64,000 nt of DNA from assembly GCF_001499855.1 (NCBI RefSeq), contig NZ_LQIK01000006.1, positions 124,001 to 188,000 on the forward strand, written 5' to 3'. Origin of the DNA: Mycobacterium sp. GA-0227b. Lineage in GTDB: Bacteria; Actinomycetota; Actinomycetes; Mycobacteriales; Mycobacteriaceae. Shown piece by piece: positions 43,686-52,809 of the stretch. Position numbers and translations under genes: made by a program. Under the pieces are notes generated by a model, which had not been told where the DNA came from, did not search any database, and saw only the letters and a program-made list of their open reading frames with translations. Every line of letters begins with the position of its first letter. Within the stretch, counting starts at the first letter, position 1.

Positions 43686-46553
43686 GTGAGCGCTCCGACC
43701 ACGGAATTGAGTGAACAGCGCGGACATTCCCTACGGTCCCCGCTGGCCAAGTGGATCCGGCGATTGGCCATTCCGATCATCGTCGGCTGGGTCGCGCTGA
43801 TCGCGGTGCTGAACGTGACCGTGCCGCAACTGGAAGTCGTCGGCCAGATGCGCTCGGTCTCCATGAGCCCGTCGGATGCGCCGTCGGTGATCGCGATGAA
43901 GCGCGTCGGCCAGGTGTTCGAGGAGTTCAAGTCCGACAGCGCGGCGATGATCGTCCTCGAGGGCCAGCAGCCGCTGGGCGATGATGCGCGCCGGTACTAC
44001 AACGAGCTCATCGACAGGCTCGAGGCCGACGACGCGCACGTCGAGCACATTCAGGATTTCTGGGGCGACCCGCTGACCGAAGCCGCGGCGGTGAGCGCAG
44101 ACGGCAAGGCGGTCTACGTCCAGGCGTATCTGGCCGGCAACATGGGCGAGGCGCTGGCCAACGAGTCGGTGGAGGCCGTCCAGAAGATCGTCGACGGTCT
44201 TCCGCCGCCGCCCGGTGTGAAGGTTTACGTGACCGGCGGGTCGGCGCTGCTGGCCGACCAGCAGATCGCCAGCGACCGCAGCGTACGGATCATCGAATTC
44301 GTCACGTTCGCCGTCATCATCACGATGCTGCTGCTGGTCTACCGGTCGATCGCCACGATGCTCATCACGCTGGTGATGGTCTTTCTAGCGCTCGCGGCCA
44401 CCCGCGGTGTGGTGGCGTTCCTGGGCTATCACGAGTTGATCGGCCTATCGACGTTCGCGACCAACCTTCTCGTCACGCTCGCGATAGCCGCATCGACCGA
44501 CTACGCGATCTTCCTCATCGGGCGTTATCAGGAGGCGCGCACGATAGGCGAAGACCGCGAGCAGGCCTTCCACACGATGTTCCGCGGCACCGCTCACGTG
44601 GTGCTGGGCTCGGGCATGACGATTGCCGGCGCGACGTTCTGTCTCTCGTTCACCCGACTGCCCTACTTCCAGTCTCTGGGTATTCCGCTGGCGGTCGGGA
44701 TGACGATCGCGGTGCTGGTCGCGTTGACATTGGGGCCGGCGATCATCACCGTCGCGAGCCGGTTCGGGTTGGTGGAGCCCAAGCGCGCCATGCGCATTCG
44801 CGGCTGGCGGAAGATCGGTGCCGCCATTGTCCGCTGGCCGGGACCGGTCCTGCTGGCGACGGTCGCGCTGTCCCTCGTCGGACTGCTGGCGCTGCCCGGC
44901 TACCAGCCGAACTACAACGACCGTCTGTATCTACCTGCGGACCTGCCCGCGAACCAGGGCTTCGCAGCGGCCGAACGGCATTTCTCCCCCGCCACGATGA
45001 ACCCCGAATTGCTGCTCATCGAAACCGATCACGACCTGCGCAATTCGGCGGACTTCCTGGTGATCGACAAGATCGCGAAGGCGATTTTCCGGGTGCCGGG
45101 CATTTCCCGGGTCCAGGCGATCACCCGCCCGAACGGCAAACCCATTGAGTTCAGCACGATCCCGGCGCAACTCAGCCTCGGCGGCGTCAACCAGGACCTG
45201 AACCGCAAGTACTCGCAGGACCGGATGGCCGACATGCTGGTGCAGGCCGACGAGATGCAGACCAACATCGACACGATGACCAGAATGATGGCGTTGATGG
45301 GCGAGATGAACGCCACGACGCACAGCATGGTCGAAAAGACCCGAACCATGACCGCCCATGTCGTCGAGTTGCGGGACTACATCGCCGATCTCGACGACTT
45401 CTTGCGCCCGATCCGCAATTACTTCTACTGGGAACCGCACTGCTTCAACATCCCGGTCTGCTCCTCGATGCGGTCGATCTTCGACACGATCGACGGCATG
45501 AACCTGATGACCGACAACATCCAGGCACTGCTGCCGGATTTGGAGCGTCTCGATGCGCTGATGCCGCAACTGCGGGCGCTGCTGCCCGAGCAGATCGAGT
45601 CGATGAAGACGATGCGCACCATGATGCTGACCATGCATTCCAGCCAGTCCGGGTTCCAGGACCAGCAGGCTGCGTTGGGCGAGAACCAGGCCGAGATGGG
45701 TGACGCGTTCAACGAGGCGTGGAATGACGACACGTTCTATCTGCCGCCGGAGATCTTCGACAACGAAGAGTTCAAGAAGGGGATGGAGAACTTCATCTCG
45801 CCCGACGGTCACGCGGTGCGGATGATCATCCAGCACGAGGGCGACCCGCTCAGCGCCGACGGCATCAAACGCATCGACGCGATCAAACTCGCCGCCAAGG
45901 AGGCCATCAAAGGCACGCCCTGGGAAGGGTCGACGATCTACCTCGGCGGAACCGCTGCGTCGTTCAAGGACATGGAGGAAGGCAACAGCTACGACCTGAT
46001 GATCGCGGCGATCCTCGCGCTCGCGCTGATCTTCACGATCATGCTGATCATCACGCGCAGCCTCGTCGCGGCCGCGGTCATCGTCGGCACCGTGGTGCTG
46101 TCCCTCGGCGCGTCGTTCGGCCTGTCGATCCTGGTGTGGCAGCACATCCTCGGCATCGAACTGCAGTTCATGGTCATGGCCATGGCCGTGATCATCCTGT
46201 TGGCGGTCGGCGCGGACTACAACCTGCTGTTGGTCGCACGATTGAAAGAAGAGCTGCCGGCCGGCATCAACACGGCGATCATCCGCGCCATGGGCGGCAG
46301 CGGATCGGTGGTGACAGCGGCGGGCTTGGTCTTCGCATTCACGATGATCTCGATGTCGGTCAGCGCGCTCACGGTCGTCGCGCAGGTCGGCACGACCATC
46401 GGCATGGGCCTGCTGTTCGACACCCTGGTGATCCGCGCGTTCATGACACCGTCGATCGCCGCGCTGCTCGGCCGCTGGTTCTGGTGGCCGCAGCGGGTCC
46501 GGCCCCGGCCCAAGCCTGTGCCGTGGCCCGCGCCATCGCAGCCGACGCGGTAA
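43686..46553 (+). CDS. MmpL family RND transporter, second copy
   Basis: A 955-residue MmpL, closely similar to the 39885 gene along the whole length (for example [50 protein letters not shown]). Asp-Tyr relay pairs are Asp272-Tyr273 and Asp844-Tyr845. It has no MmpS of its own, and the 113-base gap before it contains no clear promoter, so it probably shares the upstream operon and MmpS. The start is GTG. Its 3' end overlaps the convergent acyltransferase gene by 113 bases. Confidence 0.94.
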   Translation: MSAPTTELSEQRGHSLRSPLAKWIRRLAIPIIVGWVALIAVLNVTVPQLEVVGQMRSVSMSPSDAPSVIAMKRVGQVFEEFKSDSAAMIVLEGQQPLGDDARRYYNELIDRLEADDAHVEHIQDFWGDPLTEAAAVSADGKAVYVQAYLAGNMGEALANESVEAVQKIVDGLPPPPGVKVYVTGGSALLADQQIASDRSVRIIEFVTFAVIITMLLLVYRSIATMLITLVMVFLALAATRGVVAFLGYHELIGLSTFATNLLVTLAIAASTDYAIFLIGRYQEARTIGEDREQAFHTMFRGTAHVVLGSGMTIAGATFCLSFTRLPYFQSLGIPLAVGMTIAVLVALTLGPAIITVASRFGLVEPKRAMRIRGWRKIGAAIVRWPGPVLLATVALSLVGLLALPGYQPNYNDRLYLPADLPANQGFAAAERHFSPATMNPELLLIETDHDLRNSADFLVIDKIAKAIFRVPGISRVQAITRPNGKPIEFSTIPAQLSLGGVNQDLNRKYSQDRMADMLVQADEMQTNIDTMTRMMALMGEMNATTHSMVEKTRTMTAHVVELRDYIADLDDFLRPIRNYFYWEPHCFNIPVCSSMRSIFDTIDGMNLMTDNIQALLPDLERLDALMPQLRALLPEQIESMKTMRTMMLTMHSSQSGFQDQQAALGENQAEMGDAFNEAWNDDTFYLPPEIFDNEEFKKGMENFISPDGHAVRMIIQHEGDPLSADGIKRIDAIKLAAKEAIKGTPWEGSTIYLGGTAASFKDMEEGNSYDLMIAAILALALIFTIMLIITRSLVAAAVIVGTVVLSLGASFGLSILVWQHILGIELQFMVMAMAVIILLAVGADYNLLLVARLKEELPAGINTAIIRAMGGSGSVVTAAGLVFAFTMISMSVSALTVVAQVGTTIGMGLLFDTLVIRAFMTPSIAALLGRWFWWPQRVRPRPKPVPWPAPSQPTR

Positions 46554-47799
46554 AGCAGCCCAGCATCGTCCATCCCATCCCTGGGGTCAGGCCGTTCTTG
46601 GCCAGCAGCACCAGCGCGACGCCTGCCACCATGGTCAGCACACCGGCGACGGTCGAACGGGTACCGGTCGCCCCCACGGGTGCGTCCCACCACGGAAGAC
46701 GGCGATGCTCGAGCGGCGAGAGCAGCCGGAACATTGCGAACATGATGACGGCGAACACAACCGCCCGCAGTGCGAGCAGAGTCCAAAAGCCTGCTGCATC
46801 AACGTCATACGCGTCGAGGCCCGCCAGGTGCAGGGAGAACGCGGCGATGGCGATCGCCACGATGTGCCAGAGGTACAGCGTCATCGCTCCCCCGTTTCCG
46901 ATCGCGACGACATACCAGACCCGGGGCCGCTCGGCCCACCGCCGGATCGCCCCCGCACAGCCGATGAAAACGGCCGACATCCAAGTGCAGTGCAACGCGA
47001 GCAGCAGCGTGGGCGGAGACACGTTCGACAGGTGCTCGGTGCCGGTGACGACCAGCGAGATCTCGTAGGGCCCGACCATCGCCAGCACTGTCTGGGAGGT
47101 GAGCGCGACGGCCGCGACCACGAGCGCCATGCGCGGGCCGATCAGCCGGCGCGCGTAACCGACACCGAAGACGACAGGGATCAGCCAGACGATGACGAAG
47201 TTCGCCACACCCGCCATCGGGGTTCCAACAGAGAGCCGGATCGCGTCCACCGCTGCGGCGGCGGCCAGCAGGCAGGCGACGACCACCGAGACGGCCCGGC
47301 CGGTCGACAGGCGGGTCAGAGCCGGTACGAACCCGAGCACGACGAGGTAGACGCCGAGAAACCACAGCAGTGCGACCGATTCGCGGCCGAGGTCCGCGGC
47401 GGATTCGGCGCCGAGCGTCAACCGCACCGCGAGCAGTCCGAGCGACCAGGCCGCCAGGTACCAGAAGACCGGTCGGCACAGCCGCTGCGCGCGGGCGAAC
47501 AACCAGGTGCCCCACGATTTGCCCGCGTGCCACCCGTATGCGCCCGCGGCGCCGCCGGCCAGGAAGAACAGGGGCATGACCTGCACCACCCACGTGACCG
47601 GGGCGAGCGCGGGAATCTCACCGAGGATGTTGCCGATTCTGACGCCCCCGGCGTCGATGGTCGCCAGCAGCAGCGCGCAATGGCCGAACATGACGACGAC
47701 GAGTGCGGCCAGGCGGGCGACGTCGACGGCGCGGTCGCGGTCCGGCGGCGTTTCGGCGGCGAGTTTGTCGGCTGCGGACACGGGTGTGGTGAGCGGCAT
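46441..47799 (-). CDS. Acyltransferase-3 family membrane protein
   Basis: A 452-residue multi-spanning protein with about 10-11 hydrophobic segments. The start [25 protein letters not shown] and later [17 protein letters not shown] and [14 protein letters not shown] fit integral membrane acyltransferases (Acyl_transf_3), which acylate sugars or lipids at the membrane. The last 37 codons run antisense through the end of the second mmpL gene and are low in hydrophobicity. ATG 47799 is chosen; earlier GTGs exist in frame. Confidence 0.8.
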   Translation of the reverse strand: MPLTTPVSAADKLAAETPPDRDRAVDVARLAALVVVMFGHCALLLATIDAGGVRIGNILGEIPALAPVTWVVQVMPLFFLAGGAAGAYGWHAGKSWGTWLFARAQRLCRPVFWYLAAWSLGLLAVRLTLGAESAADLGRESVALLWFLGVYLVVLGFVPALTRLSTGRAVSVVVACLLAAAAAVDAIRLSVGTPMAGVANFVIVWLIPVVFGVGYARRLIGPRMALVVAAVALTSQTVLAMVGPYEISLVVTGTEHLSNVSPPTLLLALHCTWMSAVFIGCAGAIRRWAERPRVWYVVAIGNGGAMTLYLWHIVAIAIAAFSLHLAGLDAYDVDAAGFWTLLALRAVVFAVIMFAMFRLLSPLEHRRLPWWDAPVGATGTRSTVAGVLTMVAGVALVLLAKNGLTPGMGWTMLGCFTASAAMARATAQAWAGAGPAAATRTSGRAARRSTVS

Positions 47800-47946
47800 G
47801 CAATCAGGATGCCCCGAGACACCGCCGGCGGGCTTGAGTAGTACTACGCGTCGGCTCCACCGCGGTGCCACGCCCTCCGTGCAGTGAAAAGGGTTGGCGT
47901 TTACCGGAACCGCAATAGCGTCGAGCGCGACGGCAGCCGCCCGCAC

Positions 47947-48282
47947 TTACCGTCCGCAACCTCTGGTGTCAAGAAGCGAGCACGGCAGAATGGGGCCTCG
48001 ATTATCGGGCGGCGGGTTCGGCCCATCCCAGATCGTCAGCGAGACGTTTCCCTGACCCCAGTTGACGGTGTAATAGGTGTGGCACACGTTCCAGTCCCAG
48101 TTCGGTGGGCCTGGCGAAACGAACGGACCGCCGGGTCCGCCCCGAGGGTCGTCCCCCGGGCACCAGGTGTAGGGGCCTGAGGGCGGCGCCGCCTCGGCGG
48201 TACCGATCCCGAGCCCGATGCCGGCCGCCCCCAAGGCACCGAACATCAGTGCAGTTGCTGCCGATCGCGCGGCTCGATTCAT
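47947..48282 (-). CDS. Secreted mycobacterial protein of unknown function
   Basis: A 111-residue protein with a signal peptide (MNRAARSAATALMFGALGAAGIGLGIGTAEA) and a proline/glycine/tryptophan-rich mature part (PPSGPYTWCPGDDPRGGPGG; NWDWNVCHTYYTVNWGQGNVSLTIWDG) with four cysteines. I recall similar exported proteins in many mycobacteria, without assigned role. It is separated from its neighbours and probably has its own promoter in the 198 bases towards the 48481 gene. Confidence 0.8.
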   Translation of the reverse strand: MNRAARSAATALMFGALGAAGIGLGIGTAEAAPPSGPYTWCPGDDPRGGPGGPFVSPGPPNWDWNVCHTYYTVNWGQGNVSLTIWDGPNPPPDNRGPILPCSLLDTRGCGR

Positions 48283-48480
48283 GGTGAAAACCTCTCGTCA
48301 GGATTGGTGGACGTTGCTGATGAGATCAGTAAACGCCGTGAGCGTGCCTACCGGTCCCAACTTTGACGCGCTGCCCGGAGGTGATCGATTCCCTTGCGCT
48401 ACAGCAGTTCGCTCACAATTCGGCGAGAACGCAGTAGCGTAGGCGACAGATGTAAAAAGATCGCTCGGAGGGGGCAGCGA

Positions 48481-48825
48481 ATGGCAGATCGGGAGGGCGG
48501 CCAGTGGAACGTCGCTGCGAAGGAGAACGAGGTTTATCTCGAGCGCGCCTCCAAAGATGGCGAGCGGTTGTTCGATGATTCGCTGGCCCCGCACGAAGCG
48601 CGCGAACTTGCCCGGCTGCTGACGAAATTCGCGGACAGACTCGACGAGTCCGGCGGTCGGGGCGAGTCCGGCGACCGCGACGAATCCAGCGACGACTCTG
48701 ACGACTCCAGCGACGGCGATGACTCCGACGACGGCGACGACTCCGATGACTCCAGCGACGACGATGACTCCGACGACTCCGATGACTCCGAAGAGTCCGA
48801 TGACAGCGGCCGATCGTCGGACTAG
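48481..48825 (+). CDS. Small protein with serine-aspartate repeat tail
   Basis: A 114-residue protein. Residues 1-58 form a folded part (WNVAAKENEVYLERASKDGERLFDDSLAPHEARELARLLTKFADRLDESG), the rest is almost only Asp and Ser, with a few Gly and Glu. A GGAGGGGG ribosome-binding site lies 7 bases before the ATG. The acidic tail is probably disordered and could bind cations or basic proteins. There is no signal peptide. The folded part is of a type I associate with small mycobacterial hypotheticals; no function is claimed. Confidence 0.75.
   Translation: MADREGGQWNVAAKENEVYLERASKDGERLFDDSLAPHEARELARLLTKFADRLDESGGRGESGDRDESSDDSDDSSDGDDSDDGDDSDDSSDDDDSDDSDDSEESDDSGRSSD
48676..48816 (+). repeat. 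Degenerate GAC/TCC repeat coding for the Ser-Asp tail
   Basis: About 140 bases built from irregular repeats of GACTCCGACGAC and GACTCCAGCGACGAC, coding for (DDSDDSS)-like units. Such tracts tend to vary in length between strains by slippage or recombination. Confidence 0.7.
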
Positions 48826-49130
48826 ATTCCGTCTGCCACATCGCGATCACGCAGCTGCCGGCTGCGCGAGCGTTCCAGCTATGAACTGAATCCTGTTGGT
48901 GTGAAATGATTCTCGGGCATAGACGAATGGGTGAAACCCCGCCGCCGACGCGATCAGCAGCGACGGACGCACCGATCGTTATCGAACGTCGCACCCATCG
49001 TTATGAGAAACACCGCGAATTTCGCGCAGTCGTGAACGGCCTTGTTGCACGATTGGTCCGGAGGCACTGCGACGCAGGGGACGTCGTCACGCGATAAACA
49101 GTTGGACACGGCCGCCATGGGGAGGAACAC
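48826..49130. other. Non-coding stretch with possible regulatory repeats
   Basis: No convincing gene was seen. It holds ATCGTTAT twice, at 48975-48982 and 48997-49004, a direct repeat with a 22-base period, and a palindrome CGCGAA-T-TTCGCG at 49014-49026. All lie 100-160 bases before the lipoprotein gene and could be operator sites. Confidence 0.4.
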
Positions 49131-49814
49131 ATGCGCCAACCAACGACCGCTCTCAGTGTTGCGATCTGCATCCTGGTCGCCGGATGCGCAAACACCGTCG
49201 GCAATGCCCAGTCGCCGACGACCACCCGTTCGTTGATACCGCGTCCCATTGTCGAGCGTGAATTGGTCGAGCTGCTGCTCACCCCGGAGCAGGTGAACGC
49301 AGCGATGGGTGCGACGGAGATGACGGTGACCAGTACCCAGACCGCCATGTCCGACAACAGCGCCACCATGGCCCCTCCGGAGTGCCTGGCCATCGACGGC
49401 GCGGCTGAGGCCCCGGTCTACGCCAACAGCGGCTTCAGCGCCGAACGCGATCAGAGTTTCAACGACGGTAATGACTTCGCGCATTACCTCAAGCAGGCTG
49501 TCGTGCTGTATCCGCTGGTGGACAAAGCCCGCGCTTTCTTCGATGCGTCCGCCCAGAAGTGGCCGGCCTGCCGCGAGTACAGCCACCTTCAGAGCGGGAC
49601 ACAATGGTCCGTCGGGCCGATCACGAACGCCGATGACGTGCTCAGCACCATCGCAACTCTGCAGAACGCCGCTGCCCCTGGGTGGGGCTGCGGACACGCG
49701 CTGGCGCTCAGGAACAACGTCATCATCGACGTCAACACGTGCAGCGCAAACCCCGCTGATTCGGCGGTCAGGATTGCCAAGCAGATCGGCGAGAACGTAA
49801 CGAAGCGGTGGTGA
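49131..49814 (+). CDS. PknH-like sensor-domain lipoprotein
   Basis: A 227-residue exported lipoprotein. A signal peptide with lipobox LVAGC (lipidated Cys19) is followed by a domain like the extracellular sensor of PknH: LLLTPEQVNAAMGATEMTV, APPECLAIDGAAEAPVYANSGFSAERDQSF, VVLYPLVDKARAFFDASAQKWPACRE, GWGCGHALALRNNVIIDVNTCS. Conserved cysteines fit the disulphides of that fold. It probably senses or binds an envelope ligand; no kinase domain is attached. GGGGAGGAAC gives a good ribosome-binding site. Confidence 0.88.
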   Translation: MRQPTTALSVAICILVAGCANTVGNAQSPTTTRSLIPRPIVERELVELLLTPEQVNAAMGATEMTVTSTQTAMSDNSATMAPPECLAIDGAAEAPVYANSGFSAERDQSFNDGNDFAHYLKQAVVLYPLVDKARAFFDASAQKWPACREYSHLQSGTQWSVGPITNADDVLSTIATLQNAAAPGWGCGHALALRNNVIIDVNTCSANPADSAVRIAKQIGENVTKRW

Positions 49815-49921
49815 GAACGCCCGACTATGTTTTGACGTCGGCAGTCGGCAACCCGTGTACCGGAGACGACCAGGTTGCGTTTGTAGGCGATCTTGACGGA
49901 AAGACCCGCCGGGCATGCCCG

Positions 49922-50236
49922 TCAGACGATTCCGGACTCATGGAGGGTCGCGACGAGGTCGAGGATGTGCAGGAGCCCGAGGATCACAAGCACCGCGCCG
50001 GCGGCGATGAGCCACGTTCCGCCGGACGGTGGGGACGGTGAGCGATGTTCACCCGACGTCAGCCCGTCCGGATGCAGTAGGCGACGGTCATCATCACGGT
50101 TCCAACGAGTTCGCGCGAGGCGGCGGCTGACACCGACGACGAACAACGCCACACCCGCGGCGGCGAACACGGCTGCGCGGACAGCTGGGCCGATCCAGGG
50201 CGCGGCACCACCTTGGGCGAGCGTGTACTCGATCAT
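49922..50236 (-). CDS. Small two-helix membrane protein
   Basis: A 104-residue protein with two hydrophobic segments (WIGPAVRAAVFAAAGVALFVVGVS and WLIAAGAVLVILGLLHILDLVATL) separated by a basic loop. ATG 50236 has a perfect GGAGGGGAG ribosome-binding site; a longer upstream frame lacks one. No function is recognised. It and the next small membrane protein lie on the same strand. Confidence 0.7.
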   Translation of the reverse strand: MIEYTLAQGGAAPWIGPAVRAAVFAAAGVALFVVGVSRRLARTRWNRDDDRRLLHPDGLTSGEHRSPSPPSGGTWLIAAGAVLVILGLLHILDLVATLHESGIV

Positions 50237-50357
50237 CACTCCCCTCCTCAGCCAGTTCCGGCGCACATTTCGCCGTCGTGACGTTCTCGAGCAACGTGTG
50301 AACCGCCTGGCCTTGATCGCGACGTTCCCCTCGACGACCGCGCCGAGGCGAATCGGG

Positions 50358-50489
50358 TCACCACTCGTCGTCGTCGTTGTCCTCAAGCGGCGGACGCGGC
50401 TTGCGCATTACCCACACCGCCCAGATCGCCCCTCCGATCAGCGCTACGACCATCGCCAAGAAGGCCAGCTGCCCTGCCATGTAGGCCAT
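50358..50489 (-). CDS. Very small single-helix membrane protein
   Basis: A 43-residue product: MAYMAGQLAFLAMVVALIGGAIWAVWVMRKPRPPLEDNDDDEW, one membrane helix followed by a basic patch and an acidic tail. The clear helix, positive-inside pattern and acidic end argue for a real gene despite its size. An AGAGAG sequence lies before the ATG; the second ATG (50480) is a possible start. Function unknown. Confidence 0.6.
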   Translation of the reverse strand: MAYMAGQLAFLAMVVALIGGAIWAVWVMRKPRPPLEDNDDDEW

Positions 50490-50610
50490 ATGAGTCTCTC
50501 TGGAGCTTGCGCAAGATCGCCGACACCCGGGCCGCACCGAGCCCATGCATGTTCGTCAATCACCGCACCAGACCGCACCCTGCGAAGACTTATGCGGACT
50601 AAACCGTACT

Positions 50611-50642
50611 TAAACAGAAAACCTCCTGTGACCAGGCGGTTT
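50611..50642 (-). terminator. Intrinsic terminator of tRNA-Pro
   Basis: On the minus strand, directly after the tRNA, AAACC-G-CCTG-GTCA-CAGG-A-GGTTT forms a stem of nine pairs with one internal mismatch, followed by a T-rich tail (TTTTCTGTTTAAG). Placement 6 bases after the tRNA 3' end fits its terminator. Confidence 0.75.
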
Positions 50643-50647
50643 ACTAG

Positions 50648-50721
50648 TCGGGCTGACAGGATTTGAACCTGCGACCCCTACACCCCCAGTGTAGTGCGCT
50701 ACCAAACTGCGCCACAGCCCG
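50648..50721 (-). tRNA. tRNA-Pro (anticodon GGG)
   Basis: A 74-base cloverleaf on the minus strand. The acceptor stem CGGGCTG/CAGCCCG pairs perfectly, the anticodon arm is CTACA-CTGGGGG-TGTAG with anticodon GGG, and the T arm contains GGTTCAAATCC. The discriminator is A; the 3' CCA is not encoded. It decodes CCC/CCU proline codons. Confidence 0.95.
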
Positions 50722-50806
50722 CGACGCCGCCAGGATCGCCGGCGGCAGGGCGAAAGCCTACCGCAGCCCAATGCCGCGGTCCCAACCGCCGCATCCTGGC
50801 CGCGAT

Positions 50807-51721
50807 CTAGGGGCCAACGCTGGCGGTGGTCGCCGCCTCGGCCCCCACCGGCACCGGTTGTGGTGCCCGCCGATACCGCCACGCCACGTAAAGCGCCGTG
50901 GCCCAAGCGATGACGATCAAGCTGTAAACGGCCGTCGACCACGGCCAGTGAATACCGAAGTAGTGCACCAGCTTCTGGCTGTTGGTCAGCACGATGACCC
51001 CGCCGACGGCCGTGCCCAGCAACGCCGGCCGGATCCGGCTGACCAGCCAGGCCGCGAACGGCGCCGCGATGACACCACCGACCGCGAGTCCGAGGACCAC
51101 CGGCAGGTTCTCGACGAACTCCTCGCGCAGACCGATACCGAAACCCAGCGAGGCCGACGCCGCGACCAGGAATTCCGAGGCACTCACTGAACCGATCACC
51201 GTCCGCGGCGCGGTCTTGCCCCGCGACAGCAGCGTGCTCGTCGTCACCGGGCCCCACCCGCCGCCACCGGAGGCGTCGATGAACCCGCCGAACAACCCAA
51301 GCGGACTGAGGAACTTGGCCGAATGCGGCGTCTCACCGTGGCGCAGCACCGGGGGGTGACGCAGCGAGAAGCGCAGCAGCACGTAGATCCCGATCACCAC
51401 CAGGATGCCCGCCATCAGCGGTGCCGCGTGCTCCGTCGACAGCGAGGACAGCACCGTCGCGCCGGCGAACGCGCCGATGGCACCAGGCCCGCCCAGCTTC
51501 AACACGATCGGCCAATCGATGTTCTTGAACCGCCAATGCGACAACCCGGAAGCCAACGTGGTGCCGACCTCGGCCAGGTGCACGGCGGCGCTGGCCTGGG
51601 CCGCGCCGAGACCGCTGAGTACCAGCAGCGTCGAAGCGGTGACGCCGAACGCCATGCCCAGGGCGCCGTCGACCAACTGGGCGCCGACCCCGACGAGCGT
51701 GAAGATGAGAAGCGAACGCAT
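50807..51721 (-). CDS. TauE/SafE-family permease
   Basis: A 304-residue membrane protein with about eight helices and the two-fold repeat of the sulfite exporter TauE/SafE family (LVDGALGMAFGVTASTLLVLSGL ... GLFGGFIDASGGGGWGPVTTSTLLSRG). The family moves organic sulfonates, sulfite or other small anions. It is followed by 225 bases without a gene and then a second, less similar member on the same strand. Confidence 0.88.
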   Translation of the reverse strand: MRSLLIFTLVGVGAQLVDGALGMAFGVTASTLLVLSGLGAAQASAAVHLAEVGTTLASGLSHWRFKNIDWPIVLKLGGPGAIGAFAGATVLSSLSTEHAAPLMAGILVVIGIYVLLRFSLRHPPVLRHGETPHSAKFLSPLGLFGGFIDASGGGGWGPVTTSTLLSRGKTAPRTVIGSVSASEFLVAASASLGFGIGLREEFVENLPVVLGLAVGGVIAAPFAAWLVSRIRPALLGTAVGGVIVLTNSQKLVHYFGIHWPWSTAVYSLIVIAWATALYVAWRYRRAPQPVPVGAEAATTASVGP

Positions 51722-51946
51722 ACGTTCGGCTGCTTTCGGAAGTGGTCACCGGGCTGAGGGCGACCAGACGGACAGTGGGCGCGGATCAGATGCGCGCGCG
51801 ACACCACTCGTCGAAGGCGATGACCCGTCGCGAGGGCCAGAACGGCTCCAGCGCGCAGAGGGCAGACGGCGCGGTGCGGAATCGGCGTTCGGCCACCCGG
51901 CTCCCCTCTCTGGTCAAATGGTTCGGCGTAACCTTACCTACCTCGT

Positions 51947-52729
51947 CTAGACGGTCAGCAATCGATACAGCCCGATCATTCCCACGACCAAGATCACCGC
52001 CCGCAACGCGTTGGGGGAAAGTCGACGTCCGTAGTGCGCACCGAGGAAGCCGCCGATCAACGAACCTGCTGCGATCAGGCCCGCCGCCGGCCAGCTGACC
52101 CGGTCGAACGCGACCACCGTGTACGCCACCGCCGCCACCACGTTGACCACCAGTGACAGCAGGTTCTTGGCGGCGTTCATTCGCTGCATGTCCTCGGGCA
52201 GCAGTGCGCCCATCGCGGCGATGAGCATGATGCCCTGCGCCGCGGTGAAATAGCCGCCGTAGATCCCGATGGCGAACGTCGCGACGACGACCGCCGCCAA
52301 CCGCGACCGCGAGACGTGTTCGGCGGATTGTCCGGCCGCTTCGGCTCGGCGTCGCGCATACCCCTGGACCCGCGGACCGACCACCACCAGAACCAGCGCC
52401 AGGACCAGCAGCACCGGCACCACCTGGGCGAACACCGTCTCCGGCAGGTGCAGCAGCAGCCACGCCCCCACCCCGGCACCCACGAACGATGCCGGGATCT
52501 GCCAGGCGAGGCGTTTCCACTGGCCCCGCAATTCGCGGCGGTAACCCCAGGTTCCCGACACCCCACCGGCCACCAGGCCGATGGCGTTCGACATGGTCGA
52601 CGTGACCGGTGGATATCCCAGCGCGACCAGGGTCGGGAACGTGATCAACGTGCCGGAGCCCACGAGCGTGTTGATTGCGCCCGCTCCGAGGCCGGCCAAC
52701 GCGATCACGACCATGTCGACGACGGGCAC
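51947..52729 (-). CDS. TauE/SafE-family permease
   Basis: A 260-residue membrane protein with seven to eight helices: VVIALAGLGAGAINTLVGSGTLITFPTLVALGYPP is the family opening, and FAIGIYGGYFTAAQGIMLIAAMGALL the second repeat. It is probably an exporter of sulfite, sulfonate or similar anions. It lies downstream of der on the same strand but is separated from it by a strong hairpin. Confidence 0.9.
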   Translation of the reverse strand: MPVVDMVVIALAGLGAGAINTLVGSGTLITFPTLVALGYPPVTSTMSNAIGLVAGGVSGTWGYRRELRGQWKRLAWQIPASFVGAGVGAWLLLHLPETVFAQVVPVLLVLALVLVVVGPRVQGYARRRAEAAGQSAEHVSRSRLAAVVVATFAIGIYGGYFTAAQGIMLIAAMGALLPEDMQRMNAAKNLLSLVVNVVAAVAYTVVAFDRVSWPAAGLIAAGSLIGGFLGAHYGRRLSPNALRAVILVVGMIGLYRLLTV

Positions 52730-52750
52730 CAGAGGAACGCTAGTCGCCGC

Positions 52751-52799
52751 GATTTGTGGAGCGGCAGCGGCGCCTATCGCCGCTCAAACTCCACAAATC
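52751..52799 (-). terminator. Strong hairpin after der
   Basis: GATTTGTGGAG (52751-52761) and CTCCACAAATC (52789-52799) are perfect 11-base inverted arms; inside, CGGC and GCCG add four more pairs after a bulge. It stands just after der and before the permease gene on the minus strand. A T run is missing, so it may act as a terminator or an mRNA-stabilising element. Confidence 0.6.
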
Positions 52800-52809
52800 A
52801 CCGTAAGAA

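Noticed and set aside
48676-48816. CRISPR array or non-coding satellite
   Set aside because: The repeats are short, irregular, in frame and code for Ser-Asp units with a good start and ribosome-binding site.
48906-49097. Possible 63-codon gene on the plus strand
   Set aside because: No ribosome-binding site, arginine-rich composition typical of chance frames in GC-rich DNA, and it overlaps the repeats.
50648-50721. tRNA-Pro as the attachment site of an integrated island covering the catabolic block
   Set aside because: No repeat of the tRNA 3' end was seen elsewhere in the window and no integrase or transposase is next to it. The only tyrosine recombinase is the housekeeping XerD in its normal place.
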